From: Winslowiella toletana
GTDB taxonomy: Bacteria > Pseudomonadota > Gammaproteobacteria > Enterobacterales > Enterobacteriaceae
DNA length: 64,000 bases
NCBI RefSeq assembly: GCF_032164335.1
Contig: NZ_CP134152.1
Location: forward strand, 124,001-188,000
Direction: 5' to 3'
In this document: positions 45,747 through 55,990 of the stretch, one piece after another
Layout of the letters: each line of letters begins with the position of its first letter
Numbering within the stretch: position 1 is the first letter of the stretch
Position numbers and translations under genes: made by a program
Notes under the pieces: generated by a model
Seen by the model: only the letters and a program-made list of their open reading frames with translations
What the model was told of the DNA's origin: nothing
Database searches by the model: none

Positions 45747-45770
45747 AGAGGAGCCGAAAACGGCTCCTCT
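45747..45770. terminator. Terminator after yqhA
   Basis: Perfect 10-bp stem AGAGGAGCCG/CGGCTCCTCT with AAAA loop; shares the GGAGCCG/CGGCTCC core with the hairpins at 9846 and 19252. Confidence 0.8.
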
Positions 45771-45922
45771 TCAGTATCCATTTGAATTAACGTCATTTTT
45801 ATTCCCACCTGATTCCCCACTTAACAAGGCCGCCGCCACGACATGTCGCCCCGCTCAGTGTGAGATTGATCACATCTGCTACGCTTAATAGTACGTTAAG
45901 CATAACGATGAAGGAGCGCACC

Positions 45923-46825
45923 ATGAGTGATCACCACAAGACATCAGCTAAATCGCTACTGACCACTGACTACCCGGCTCCGCCTTTTGAGCGCCAGCCG
46001 CAGCCGATTCCAGGACTCGCCAGCAAAATGATCCCGGTGCCGGATCATGGTGAAAAAAGCTATCGCGGCTCGGGTCGTCTGGCCGGCAGAAAAGCGCTGA
46101 TTACCGGCGGTGATTCCGGTATTGGCCGCGCGGTGGCGATTGCCTATGCACGCGAAGGTGCTGATGTGGCGATAAACTATCTGCCAGAAGAAGAGTCCGA
46201 TGCGGCAGAAGTGATTGCGCTGATTAAAGCCGAGGGGCGTAAAGCGATTGCGATTCCCGGTGACATCACTTCCGAAAGTTTCTGCAAAAGTCTGGTTCAC
46301 CAGGCCGCTGAACAGCTCGGTGGTCTCGATATTCTGGTTAACAACGCCGGACGCCAGCAGTTTGCCGAGTCGATTCGCGATCTCACCACCGAAGCCTTCG
46401 ATGCCACTTTTAAAACCAACGTCTATGCGATGTTCTGGATAACCAAAGCGGCGCTCGACTATCTGCCGCGCGGGGCATCGATTATCAACACCTCTTCGGT
46501 TCAGGCGTTTAAACCGAGCGAAATTCTGCTGGATTACGCGCAGACCAAAGCCAGCATCGTGGCCTTTACCAAATCGCTGGCGAAGCAGCTGGGGAAAGAG
46601 GGCATCAGGGTAAATGCCGTTGCGCCTGGACCATACTGGACGCCATTGCAGTCCAGCGGCGGGCAGCCACAGGAGAAAGTGCAACAGTTTGGTGAATCTG
46701 CTCCGCTGGGGCGTCCTGGTCAGCCTGCTGAAATCGCGCCGCTGTATGTCACGCTGGCCTCAACGGAAAGCAGCTACACTTCAGGCCAGGTATGGTGTTC
46801 TGATGGCGGTACTGGCACGTTGTAA
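45923..46825 (+). CDS. YghA-like stress-related short-chain dehydrogenase
   Basis: 300 residues from ATG at 45923 with AAGGAG seven bases upstream. SDR with a proline-rich N-terminal extension (~45 residues) as in E. coli YghA. TGGDSGIGRAVAIAYA binds the nucleotide, VNNAGRQQ follows, and Ser/Tyr/Lys lie in NTSSVQAF and DYAQTKAS. The ending SDGGTGTL. YghA belongs to the sigma-S stress regulon in E. coli; the neighbouring yjbJ and MlrA/BluR-like genes fit a stress cluster. Confidence 0.9.
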   Translation: MSDHHKTSAKSLLTTDYPAPPFERQPQPIPGLASKMIPVPDHGEKSYRGSGRLAGRKALITGGDSGIGRAVAIAYAREGADVAINYLPEEESDAAEVIALIKAEGRKAIAIPGDITSESFCKSLVHQAAEQLGGLDILVNNAGRQQFAESIRDLTTEAFDATFKTNVYAMFWITKAALDYLPRGASIINTSSVQAFKPSEILLDYAQTKASIVAFTKSLAKQLGKEGIRVNAVAPGPYWTPLQSSGGQPQEKVQQFGESAPLGRPGQPAEIAPLYVTLASTESSYTSGQVWCSDGGTGTL

Positions 46826-46915
46826 ATTCACTGGCCGTTACGGCGGCCTGCTTTAAAGATTGGGAACAGTATCAGAACTGCCCGACCGACTTTTTATTAA
46901 TTCGGAGGAACTGAT

Positions 46916-47254
46916 TTGACTACTGATTATGAAAGAAAAAATATTCAGCATGCGATTGGCGAAGCTGCGATTCTGCTGGCCGACGACCGGCAAGTTTTGA
47001 GCAAGAATGCGGTGATGGCGAAATTACAGCAACTGGGCGAAGTCGAAACTGATGATCGCCGGGTGCTGGTTTACTGGAATGCGCGCAAGCTGCTGGGTTA
47101 TATCCGGCAGTCCGCAACCGGTTTTACCCTGCCATCGTATGCTGCACGCGGTAACCATGCCGACAATGATAATGATGGTGCTTCGACTCAGGACAGCTAC
47201 CACCAGTGGCGCGGGCGCAACGGGCGTTCTGACGAACACAATCGCGGCGATTAG
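46916..47254 (+). CDS. Small protein, possibly AriR/YmgB-like connector
   Basis: 112 residues, start TTG at 46916 with a strong GGAGGAA seven bases before it. The N-terminal half (~8-65) reads IQHAIGEAAILLADDRQVL-SKNAVMAKLQQL, resembling the helical dimer fold of the AriR/YmgA/YcgZ group, but the match is weak. The C-terminal ~45 residues are low complexity, rich in Asn, Asp, Arg and Gly. It shares a direction with the YghA-like gene (90 bases away) and has its own terminator. Confidence 0.55.
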   Translation: MTTDYERKNIQHAIGEAAILLADDRQVLSKNAVMAKLQQLGEVETDDRRVLVYWNARKLLGYIRQSATGFTLPSYAARGNHADNDNDGASTQDSYHQWRGRNGRSDEHNRGD

Positions 47255-47266
47255 CGCGTAGCTTAT

Positions 47267-47290
47267 CACGCTGGCTGAGAAGCCAGCGTG
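47267..47290. terminator. Terminator between 46916 gene and yjbJ
   Basis: Perfect 10-bp stem CACGCTGGCT/AGCCAGCGTG with GAGA loop in a convergent gap. Confidence 0.85.
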
Positions 47291-47304
47291 TTGTTGGCGC
47301 AGGT

Positions 47305-47514
47305 TTACCAGCGATACTTATTGGAGTCTTCCCACTCTTTCAGCTCTTTCTCGGCCTGATCTTTACCGTAGCCATAGCGCTCCTGGATTTTACCCAGTAG
47401 CTGCTCGCGTTTACCTTCCACCACCGTCATATCGTCGTCGGTTAAATCGCCCCACTTTTCCTTTATTTTCCCTTTGAACTGCTTCCAGTTGCCGCTGATT
47501 CGATCTTCGTTCAT
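47305..47514 (-). CDS. yjbJ: YjbJ, CsbD-family stress protein
   Basis: 69 residues from ATG at 47514 with AGGAGA eight bases upstream; the longer frame upstream is not real. Near-identical in pattern to E. coli YjbJ: NWKQFKGKIKEKWGDLTDDD, GKIQERYGYGKDQAEKEL and the C-terminal W. CsbD-like, abundant general-stress protein of unknown biochemistry. Confidence 0.95.
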   Translation of the reverse strand: MNEDRISGNWKQFKGKIKEKWGDLTDDDMTVVEGKREQLLGKIQERYGYGKDQAEKELKEWEDSNKYRW

Positions 47515-47771
47515 GGTGATCTCCTGGGATGTGATCTCGCCGGTCTGGTGAGATGGCTGAGGCTGGTTAGCCTGTGATAAGCTTAGCTGCAGAGTGGGGA
47601 TTCGCCCTGCCGAAGTGTGATCCCACACGTTAAACCATCAATTATTTTTTTCCTTGAATGTTCAAACAGTGAAAGCCTTGCCGTTGTTGGTCTGCGCCGC
47701 ATTTTGTCGGTCAGCCTCGGGCTTTTAAACTTTAACTATTCTCGCGGATTTCCGCGGGTTCAGGACATTTC

Positions 47772-48602
47772 ATGCCTCACTTCACGATTGATGTGCTTGC
47801 CGACCAGTGCGGCGTGACGCCGGCCAATATCCGCAGCTGGCAGCGTTATGGGTTGCTGACACCGCTGCGCGATGAGCAGGGTCACCGTTTTTTTGAAAGC
47901 AGCCACATTGCCCGTATCGCCACTATTGTTTCCTGGCTGCAAAAAGGGGTGGCACTGAGCGACATGCTGGCGCTAATCAATGGTGAAACCTTGCGTGAGA
48001 CTTCGGGCTGGATGACCTGCCAGCAGCAGCTTCTTACCCATTGCGAGGCGCTCAGGCCGTTAAAGCTGCGGGGGCTTATCTGGCGCTACGGCCGCGAAAT
48101 TCCGCCGGCAATTTTTGTTGATGAAGTGATCCGTCCGCTGCGTCAGTGGCTGAACGTGGGTAAGCAACCAGAGCTGGATATGCCGCGACTGTTGCTGGAT
48201 ACCGCGCTGACCGAATACGCCACCTTTCTGTTAAGCAGCATGCGCAAACGCCCGGCGGCGAGCCTGATGATTATGGCTTTCAGCCTGAAAGATCCGCTGG
48301 ATCTGTGGCTGGAGGCGATACGCTATGCCGGTGATGGTTTTCGCGTCGAGGTTTTGAGTGGAGCGGTAGCTAAACCCGATCTCAGTCGGGTGCAGGCCGA
48401 GCATATTATGATCTGGAGCGACAGTGCGCTGACGCCCAGCCAGCAGCAGCAATACGACAGTTGGCTGAAAAGTGGTTTATATGTTTTCCTCGCCGGACCG
48501 GCAGCAAAAGTAGCCAAAGCACCGCCGAAAAAAATCTGGTTTACCCCGGCAGATGACGCATCTGACGCTTTCAACACCCTTCCTGTCGATAAAAATCGCT
48601 AA
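47772..48602 (+). CDS. MlrA/BluR-like MerR-family regulator
   Basis: 276 residues. MerR-like winged helix at the N-terminus (residues ~2-70, NIRSWQRYGLLTPLRDEQGH) and a C-terminal region like MlrA/BluR (WRYGREIPPAIFVDEVIRPLRQWL, then the cobalamin-binding-like ASLMIMAFSLKDPLDLWLEA). It lacks one Arg of the family motif WQRRYGLL. In E. coli MlrA activates curli and BluR represses the ycgZ-ymgA-ariR group; here an AriR-like gene follows 170 bases downstream, which favours the BluR analogy. The extra ~30 C-terminal residues are unusual. Confidence 0.78.
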   Translation: MPHFTIDVLADQCGVTPANIRSWQRYGLLTPLRDEQGHRFFESSHIARIATIVSWLQKGVALSDMLALINGETLRETSGWMTCQQQLLTHCEALRPLKLRGLIWRYGREIPPAIFVDEVIRPLRQWLNVGKQPELDMPRLLLDTALTEYATFLLSSMRKRPAASLMIMAFSLKDPLDLWLEAIRYAGDGFRVEVLSGAVAKPDLSRVQAEHIMIWSDSALTPSQQQQYDSWLKSGLYVFLAGPAAKVAKAPPKKIWFTPADDASDAFNTLPVDKNR

Positions 48603-48724
48603 AATTGTCAATTGATACTGGCGTATCGAGCGTTTGCGACTAGATTTAAGCAACAATCATCTGGCGTGCTGAAGAATACCGCCGATGAGGTCCATTCCTT
48701 GTGCTACACATTGCCAGTTTTGCT

Positions 48725-48755
48725 ATCCGCTTCCCTGTCCGGAGCGGATTTTTTT
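48725..48755 (+). terminator. Attenuator-like terminator in the AriR-like leader
   Basis: Stem ATCCGC+TCC / GGA+GCGGAT with one bulged T and a 6-base loop, followed directly by seven T (48749-48755). It lies only 18 bases upstream of the AriR-like start codon, so transcription into the gene must pass it or begin close by. Confidence 0.7.
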
Positions 48756-48772
48756 ATACCATGGAGAGAACG

Positions 48773-49024
48773 ATGAGTACTCAGCTCACAACGGATGAAG
48801 AGCTACGTCTTCATCTGATGAATTCGCAGTCAACGCATACGCCAGGCAGCACCGCTGATATTCTGCACGCGGTTAATCATCAGATCAGCGCATCAGCCAG
48901 TAATGTGACGCGTAAAAATCTGCTGGCAGTAATTGTTGAACGGCTGGAAACAGAATCAGATGCGGCCGAGCAACAAGTATTACGTGAAGCGCTGGCGATG
49001 TTATTGAGTGCCAGCAGCAAGTAA
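48773..49024 (+). CDS. AriR/YmgA/YcgZ-like connector protein
   Basis: 83 residues from ATG at 48773 with GGAGA six bases upstream. The fold-level pattern of the YcgZ/YmgA/AriR family is visible (LHAVNHQISASASNVTRKNLLAVIVERLETES). These small helical dimers act on the RcsC/RcsD pathway to influence biofilm and acid response in E. coli. An attenuator-type terminator immediately precedes the gene, and the MlrA/BluR-like gene is its upstream neighbour. Confidence 0.75.
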   Translation: MSTQLTTDEELRLHLMNSQSTHTPGSTADILHAVNHQISASASNVTRKNLLAVIVERLETESDAAEQQVLREALAMLLSASSK

Positions 49025-49101
49025 TTGCTGTATTAATGCTGCGCTAATGCATCAGTGAGCAGACTATTCAGTAGCCGATGACTTTCAGACAGGATGAATC
49101 T

Positions 49102-49212
49102 ATGCGCTTACTACGTTATATGAAATGGATGTTGCGTGGCCTGGTGGTAGTGATCTCGCAAAATCTCCCGGAACTCAACTACCCGCCGTCGAGTTTTATT
49201 ATGTATGCCTGA
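49102..49212 (+). CDS. Candidate 36-residue small protein
   Basis: ATG at 49102 with AGGA seven bases upstream, 36 codons, ending at a TGA at 49212. Product starts MRLLRYMKWMLRGLVVVISQ, a short basic amphipathic/hydrophobic helix, then a Pro-rich tail NLPELNYPPSSFIMYA. It could associate with the membrane. I do not recognise it; expression is unproven. It follows the AriR-like gene by 77 bases, in a region where E. coli also encodes small stress proteins. Confidence 0.45.
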   Translation: MRLLRYMKWMLRGLVVVISQNLPELNYPPSSFIMYA

Positions 49213-49334
49213 GTTGACAGAAGCCTGCGGCCTTGCAGCAATTTGTTGTGATTTTCACACCAGGTTGCAAAGGCCGTGGCTGCTTTTGTCGTTTTAGCCC
49301 CCTGCACGATACGCTGGCTATTCTTTCGAAAAAA

Positions 49335-49352
49335 AGCTAAAACGGTTTAGCT
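49335..49352 (+). promoter_or_regulatory. ScrR operator upstream of scrK
   Basis: Near-palindrome AGCTAAAACGGTTTAGCT (one central mismatch pair), 36 bases upstream of scrK. It shares the CTAAAnCGGTTTAG core with sites upstream of scrY. Confidence 0.75.
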
Positions 49353-49387
49353 TTGTTTGACTGAATGCGTAAAAAGGTGAGTTAAAA

Positions 49388-50308
49388 ATGACAAAACGAG
49401 TCTGGGTACTTGGCGATGCGGTAGTCGATCTGTTGCCTGAAGAGTCTCTCCGTCTGTTGCAGTGCCCGGGTGGCGCACCTGCTAATGTCGCGGTCGGCAT
49501 TGCCCGCCTGGCGGGAAACAGTGCTTTTATCGGCTGTGTCGGCGGCGATCCCTTCGGCGATTTTATGCAGCAGGTGCTGAGTGCTGAAGGGGTAGACAGT
49601 GTTTATTTACATCAGCTTAATCAACAACGTACCTCGACGGTGCTGGTAAGCCTCGATGCTCAGGGTGAACGTCACTTTACCTTTATGGTGCGTCCGAGTG
49701 CCGATCTGTTCCTCACTGTCGATCATCTGCCGTCATTCCAGGCAGCAGAAGGGTTGCATCTCTGTTCTATCGCACTCTCTGCTGAGCCGTCGCGCACTGC
49801 GGCCTTTCAGGCGATTAACGCGATAAAACAGGCCGGCGGCTGGGTGAGCTTTGATCCTAATCTGCGTGACGATCTGTGGCCAGATAAACAGCTGATGATG
49901 AGCTTGCTCGACCGCGCTTTCCGCCAGGCAGATATCATAAAGCTGTCGCTGGAAGAGCTGGCACTGCTGAGTGAAGGTCAGCAGTCGGAAGCGGCGATCT
50001 GCCATTTCGGCGAAAAATATCAGCCCGCTTTACTGCTGGTTACGCAGGGAAAAAATGGTGTGACGCTATGGAAAAACAATCAGTTGCAGCATTTTTCTGC
50101 TCCTGAAGTACAGGTGATTGACACCACTGGCGCGGGTGATGCCTTTGTGGCCGGATTGCTGGCGGCGCTGGCGCAACAGCCCGATCCGCTTGATCCCGAC
50201 GATCTTCCTGCTGCCATTGCGCAGGCACAACGCTGCGGCGCATTAGCCACAACTGCGAAAGGGGCGATGACCGCGCTACCCTACGCCAAAGATCTTCTGC
50301 CGGCTTAA
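49388..50308 (+). CDS. scrK: ScrK, fructokinase
   Basis: 306 residues, PfkB-family kinase. Phosphorylates the fructose released by ScrB to fructose-6-phosphate. Signatures: GGAPANVAVGIARLAGN at the N-terminus and the C-terminal DTTGAGDAFVAGLLA with the catalytic Asp. First gene of the sucrose regulon with a ScrR-type operator upstream. It is separated from scrY by 143 bases that hold two more operators, so it is likely a separate transcription unit. Confidence 0.95.
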   Translation: MTKRVWVLGDAVVDLLPEESLRLLQCPGGAPANVAVGIARLAGNSAFIGCVGGDPFGDFMQQVLSAEGVDSVYLHQLNQQRTSTVLVSLDAQGERHFTFMVRPSADLFLTVDHLPSFQAAEGLHLCSIALSAEPSRTAAFQAINAIKQAGGWVSFDPNLRDDLWPDKQLMMSLLDRAFRQADIIKLSLEELALLSEGQQSEAAICHFGEKYQPALLLVTQGKNGVTLWKNNQLQHFSAPEVQVIDTTGAGDAFVAGLLAALAQQPDPLDPDDLPAAIAQAQRCGALATTAKGAMTALPYAKDLLPA

Positions 50309-50344
50309 TAGCTGATGGTAAAAATGCCAACCCGGTCACAATTA

Positions 50345-50359
50345 GCTAACCGGGTTAGC
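50345..50359 (+). promoter_or_regulatory. ScrR operator 1 upstream of scrY
   Basis: Perfect 15-base palindrome GCTAACC-G-GGTTAGC, 93 bases upstream of scrY. Confidence 0.75.
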
Positions 50360-50394
50360 AAATCTCGTTGCCTTCCTCTTGTTGATTCCAATAA

Positions 50395-52005
<1,611 letters not shown>

Positions 52006-52043
52006 TCGAACTCAGGTCACCGCTGTGAACAAAGGGGAAAGGT

Positions 52044-53414
52044 ATGGATGTGAATCAGGTAGCCGGGCAGATGGTTCCGCTGCTGGGTGGTAAAGAAAAT
52101 ATCGCGACGGCGGCGCACTGTGCAACGCGTTTACGGCTGGTGCTGGTGGACGATTCGCTGGTGCAAAAAGAGGAGATTGAAGCGCTGGACGGTGTAAAGG
52201 GCTGCTTTAGCAACGCCGGACAAATTCAGATTATCTTCGGCAGCGGCATCGTCAATAAGGTGCATGCGGCCTTTATTCAGGCGGCGGGGATTAGCGAGTC
52301 GAGTAAAAGTGAAGCGGCCGATATAGCGGCAAGAAAACTCAATCCTTTCCAGCGGCTGGCGCGGCTGCTGTCGAATATTTTTGTACCGATTATTCCGGCG
52401 ATAGTCGCCTCCGGCCTGTTAATGGGCCTGCTTGGCATGGTGAAAACCTATGGCTGGGTCAATGCCGACAGCGCGCTGTTTGTGATGCTGGATATGTGCA
52501 GTTCGGCGGCGTTTATCATTCTGCCGATTCTGATTGGCTTTACCGCGGCGCGTGAGTTTGGCGGTAACCCTTATCTGGGTGCAACGCTTGGCGGTATTCT
52601 GACTCATCCGGCGCTGACTAATGCCTGGGGCGTCGCCAGCGGCTTCCACACCATGAATTTCTTCGGGCTGGAAATCGCCATGATCGGCTACCAGGGCACG
52701 GTGTTCCCGGTGCTGCTGGCGGTGTGGTTTATGAGCCTGATTGAAAAGCGCCTGCGCCGGATTGTGCCGGATGCACTGGATATTATTTTGACGCCGTTCC
52801 TGACGGTGATTATTTCCGGCTTTGTCGCCTTGCTGATTATCGGCCCGGCAGGCCGGATGCTTGGCGACGGCATTTCGCTGGTGCTCAGTACCCTAATTGC
52901 TCACGCCGGCTGGCTGGCGGGTGGAATATTTGGCGGCCTGTATTCGGTAATTGTGATTACCGGTGTGCATCACAGTTTCCATGCCATTGAGGCCGGGTTG
53001 TTGGGCAATCCGTCGATTGGCGTTAACTTCCTGCTGCCAATCTGGTCAATGGCTAACGTGGCGCAGGGCGGTGCGTGTCTGGCGGTATGGTTTAAAACCC
53101 GCGATGTTAAAACGCGCAGTATCGTGCTGCCATCCGCGTTTTCCGCTATGTTGGGCATTACCGAAGCGGCAATTTTTGGCGTTAACCTGCGCTTTATTAA
53201 GCCATTTATTGCCGGAATTATCGGCGGGGCGCTGGGTGGGGCATGGGTAGTGGCGATGCATGTCAATATGACGGCGGTCGGCCTGACGGCGCTGCCGGGG
53301 ATGGCGATTGTGCAAGCCAGCTCCATTGTTAACTACCTGATTGGGATGCTGATCGCCTTTGGCGTGGCGTTTACCGTTTCGCTGTTACTGAAATACAAAA
53401 TTGAGGCCAGGTGA
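52044..53414 (+). CDS. scrA: ScrA, sucrose PTS enzyme IIBC
   Basis: 456 residues. N-terminal IIB domain (~1-85) with the phosphocysteine Cys26 in TAAHCATRLRL, then the IIC membrane domain (~105-456) with about ten helices and the GITEAAIFGVNLRF motif. Imports sucrose as sucrose-6-phosphate. No IIA domain, so the glucose IIA (Crr) is probably used, as in pUR400. The stop overlaps the scrB start (ATGA). Confidence 0.95.
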   Translation: MDVNQVAGQMVPLLGGKENIATAAHCATRLRLVLVDDSLVQKEEIEALDGVKGCFSNAGQIQIIFGSGIVNKVHAAFIQAAGISESSKSEAADIAARKLNPFQRLARLLSNIFVPIIPAIVASGLLMGLLGMVKTYGWVNADSALFVMLDMCSSAAFIILPILIGFTAAREFGGNPYLGATLGGILTHPALTNAWGVASGFHTMNFFGLEIAMIGYQGTVFPVLLAVWFMSLIEKRLRRIVPDALDIILTPFLTVIISGFVALLIIGPAGRMLGDGISLVLSTLIAHAGWLAGGIFGGLYSVIVITGVHHSFHAIEAGLLGNPSIGVNFLLPIWSMANVAQGGACLAVWFKTRDVKTRSIVLPSAFSAMLGITEAAIFGVNLRFIKPFIAGIIGGALGGAWVVAMHVNMTAVGLTALPGMAIVQASSIVNYLIGMLIAFGVAFTVSLLLKYKIEAR

Positions 53415-54820
53415 TGAACGAGCAACATCTGCTGAAGCAAACTCTGCGTGCGGTAATGGCGGGCCAGCAGCGTGCGGCAGCCGATCCGCATCGGCCGATG
53501 TGGCATCTTGCGCCGCCGGTCGGGCTGATGAACGACCCGAATGGCTTTATTCAGTTTAATCAGCGTTATCACCTGTGCTATCAGTGGAACCCGCTGGCCT
53601 GCGCCCACGGCGCTAAATTCTGGGGCCACTGGAGTTCTGCCGACCTGGTGAACTGGCAGCATGAACCGCTGGCGCTGGCGCCGGTTGAAGCGTATGAAAG
53701 CCACGGCTGCTACTCCGGCTCTGCGGTTGATGACCACGGCGTGCTGACGCTGATCTATACCGGCAATGTTAAATTTGAAAATGGCCGCACCGCCTGGCAA
53801 TGCCTGGCGCGGCTTAATCCACAGGGCGAATTTGACAAGCAGGGGCCGGTACTGGCGTTACCGGCAGGCTACAGCGGCCATGTGCGCGATCCTAAAGTCT
53901 GGCGTTACCAGGATAGCTGGTGGATGGTACTCGGCGCGCAGGATGTCGACTTACAGGGCAAAGTGCTGCTGTTGCAGTCTCCCGATCTGCAAAGCTGGAC
54001 GCTAAAGGGCGAAATTGCCGGCAGCGGGCTGGGCGGGCTGGGGCCGTTTGGTTATATGTGGGAGTGTCCGGATCTGTTCCGGCTGGCCGACCAGGATATT
54101 CTGCTGGTTTGCCCGCAGGGTCTGGCGGCGGAGCCGTACCGCTATCTGAATACCTTTCAGAGCGGCTATTTTAGCGGTGAACTGGATTATCAGGCAGGCC
54201 ACTATCATCACGGTGAGTTTCACGAGCTGGACCACGGCTTTGAATTTTATGCGCCGCAGACCACCGCCAGTGACGATGGTCGTCGCCTGCTGATTGGCTG
54301 GATGGGCGTGCCGGATCAGGATGAGTTTTATCAGCCAACCGTTGAGCATGGATGGATTCATACCCTGACCTGCCCGCGTGAACTGAGCTGGCAGGCGGGA
54401 AAACTGTTTCAGCAACCGGCGCGCGAGCTGCGCCAGCTGCGCGATACCGGCCGCACTTTTAGCGGCGTGGCGGCTTCACTGCCGGCGATGGATATCGCCA
54501 GCGCTGAGATCGATTTTGCGGTGACCGGTGACGTTAGCGCCAGCTTTGGCGGAATTTTGCAACTGAACTGCGATCGGCAGGGTCTGACCCTGACGCGCAA
54601 TAATCGTCGCACGGGTGACATCGAGCATCGCTACTGGCGCGGAAGCGTGACGCATTTACAAATTCTGTGCGATTGCTCAAGCGTGGAAATTTTTATTAAT
54701 CACGGCGAAGCGGTAATGTCAGCACGCTATTTCCCTGGCAGCCAGCCGCAGCTGCGGTTACAGGGTAGCAGCACGCTGGCCTTGCATCACTGGAGCTTGA
54801 AAAGATGCGTGATAGAATGA
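53414..54820 (+). CDS. scrB: ScrB, sucrose-6-phosphate hydrolase
   Basis: 468 residues from the ATG overlapping the scrA stop. GH32 enzyme that cleaves sucrose-6-phosphate to glucose-6-phosphate and fructose. Catalytic set: nucleophile Asp41 in GLMNDPNGF, the transition-state Asp159 in VRDPKVW, and acid/base Glu217 in MWECPDLF. C-terminal beta-sandwich domain. Cytoplasmic. Confidence 0.96.
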   Translation: MNEQHLLKQTLRAVMAGQQRAAADPHRPMWHLAPPVGLMNDPNGFIQFNQRYHLCYQWNPLACAHGAKFWGHWSSADLVNWQHEPLALAPVEAYESHGCYSGSAVDDHGVLTLIYTGNVKFENGRTAWQCLARLNPQGEFDKQGPVLALPAGYSGHVRDPKVWRYQDSWWMVLGAQDVDLQGKVLLLQSPDLQSWTLKGEIAGSGLGGLGPFGYMWECPDLFRLADQDILLVCPQGLAAEPYRYLNTFQSGYFSGELDYQAGHYHHGEFHELDHGFEFYAPQTTASDDGRRLLIGWMGVPDQDEFYQPTVEHGWIHTLTCPRELSWQAGKLFQQPARELRQLRDTGRTFSGVAASLPAMDIASAEIDFAVTGDVSASFGGILQLNCDRQGLTLTRNNRRTGDIEHRYWRGSVTHLQILCDCSSVEIFINHGEAVMSARYFPGSQPQLRLQGSSTLALHHWSLKRCVIE

Positions 54821-54850
54821 CGGTACTGAGCCACCATCACTAAGCAGAAT

Positions 54851-55870
54851 GTGAATAAAAGCAAACGTGTCACCATCAATGATATTGCACGACTGGCCGG
54901 CGTCTCCAAATCCACCGCCAGTCTGGTTCTTAATGGGCGAGGTAAAGAGCTGCGAGTGGCCGAAAGCACCCGTTTGCGGGTGCTGGAAGTGGCAAAGCAG
55001 GAGCATTACCAGCCCAGCATCCACGCCCGTGCGCTGAACTCGTCGCACAGTAATACCATTGGTCTGGTGGTTCCGGAAATGACCAACCACGGCTTTGCGG
55101 TGTTTTCACATGAGCTGGAAAAGCTTTGTCGTGATGATGGTTTGCAGCTGTTGATCGCCTGTACCGATGAGAATGCCAGCCAGGAAATTCTGGCGGTTAA
55201 CAATCTGATTCAGCGTCAGGTCGACGGGCTGATTGTTGCCTCCAGCATGCTGAGCGACGGTGAATACCAGAAAATAAATCAGCAGCTGCCGGTGATCTTA
55301 TTTGACCGCCATCTTGGCGAATCGTCGCTGCCGCTGGTAATTACCGATGCGATTGAACCTACCGCGAAGCTGATTGAGCATGTCGCCAGTGAAGGCTACG
55401 ACGAGCTGTATTTTTTCGGCGGCCAACCGCGCATCTCACCTACCCGCGATCGGCTGGAAGGATATAAGCGCGGCCTGCAACGTGCCGGGGTAGAACTGCA
55501 ACCGGAGTGGGTGATTTATGGTCATTACCATTCCAGCTCAGGCTATGAACTGTTTGCCGATCTCTGCTCGCGCCTGGGACGCGTGCCGCAAGCCCTGTTT
55601 TGTGCCGCTTGTGGGTTGCAGGAGGGAGTGCTGCGCTATCTCAGCCAGCATGGCTTGCTGGAAAGTGATATTCGCCTGTGCAGTTTTGACGATCACTATT
55701 TATATGATTCCCTCTGTGTGCCAATTGATACCGTGGCGCAGGATGAGCGGCTGCTGGCATGGAACTGTTTTGAGATGGTTACCGACCTGATTAAACAGCG
55801 CTCGCCCGAACCGCTGCAGCGCTGGTTGCCACCCTCCATCAGGCTGCGCGCGAATAAAAATCCGCGCTGA
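54851..55870 (+). CDS. scrR: ScrR, LacI-family sucrose repressor
   Basis: 339 residues, GTG start at 54851 (weak binding site), 30 bases after scrB. LacI-type HTH ([21 protein letters not shown]) and a periplasmic-binding-like effector domain; FRU/sucrose-type repressors respond to fructose or fructose-1-phosphate. The gene order K-Y-A-B-R matches the pUR400 scr regulon. Likely acts on the palindromes before scrK and scrY. Confidence 0.94.
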   Translation: MNKSKRVTINDIARLAGVSKSTASLVLNGRGKELRVAESTRLRVLEVAKQEHYQPSIHARALNSSHSNTIGLVVPEMTNHGFAVFSHELEKLCRDDGLQLLIACTDENASQEILAVNNLIQRQVDGLIVASSMLSDGEYQKINQQLPVILFDRHLGESSLPLVITDAIEPTAKLIEHVASEGYDELYFFGGQPRISPTRDRLEGYKRGLQRAGVELQPEWVIYGHYHSSSGYELFADLCSRLGRVPQALFCAACGLQEGVLRYLSQHGLLESDIRLCSFDDHYLYDSLCVPIDTVAQDERLLAWNCFEMVTDLIKQRSPEPLQRWLPPSIRLRANKNPR

Positions 55871-55916
55871 CGCCTGAATCATTTCACGTCAAAATTTATT
55901 GCGGCAAGCAAAAAGC

Positions 55917-55948
55917 ATTTTACATACCGACCGGTAGGTATGTAAAAT
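55917..55948 (+). promoter_or_regulatory. 32-bp TetR-type operator
   Basis: Near-perfect palindrome of 32 bases with one mismatched central pair; inner part CATACCGACCGGTAGGTATG. It is 43 bases upstream of the SMR pump gene and likely bound by the TetR protein encoded downstream. Confidence 0.82.
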
Positions 55949-55990
55949 TCCGGCAGGAACTTTCCTGCCCTGTTATCGGAAATCAATCTT

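Noticed and set aside
49248-49262. TGTGA...TCACA-like sequence upstream of scrK
   Set aside because: The two halves are only three bases apart instead of six, so it does not fit a CRP site.
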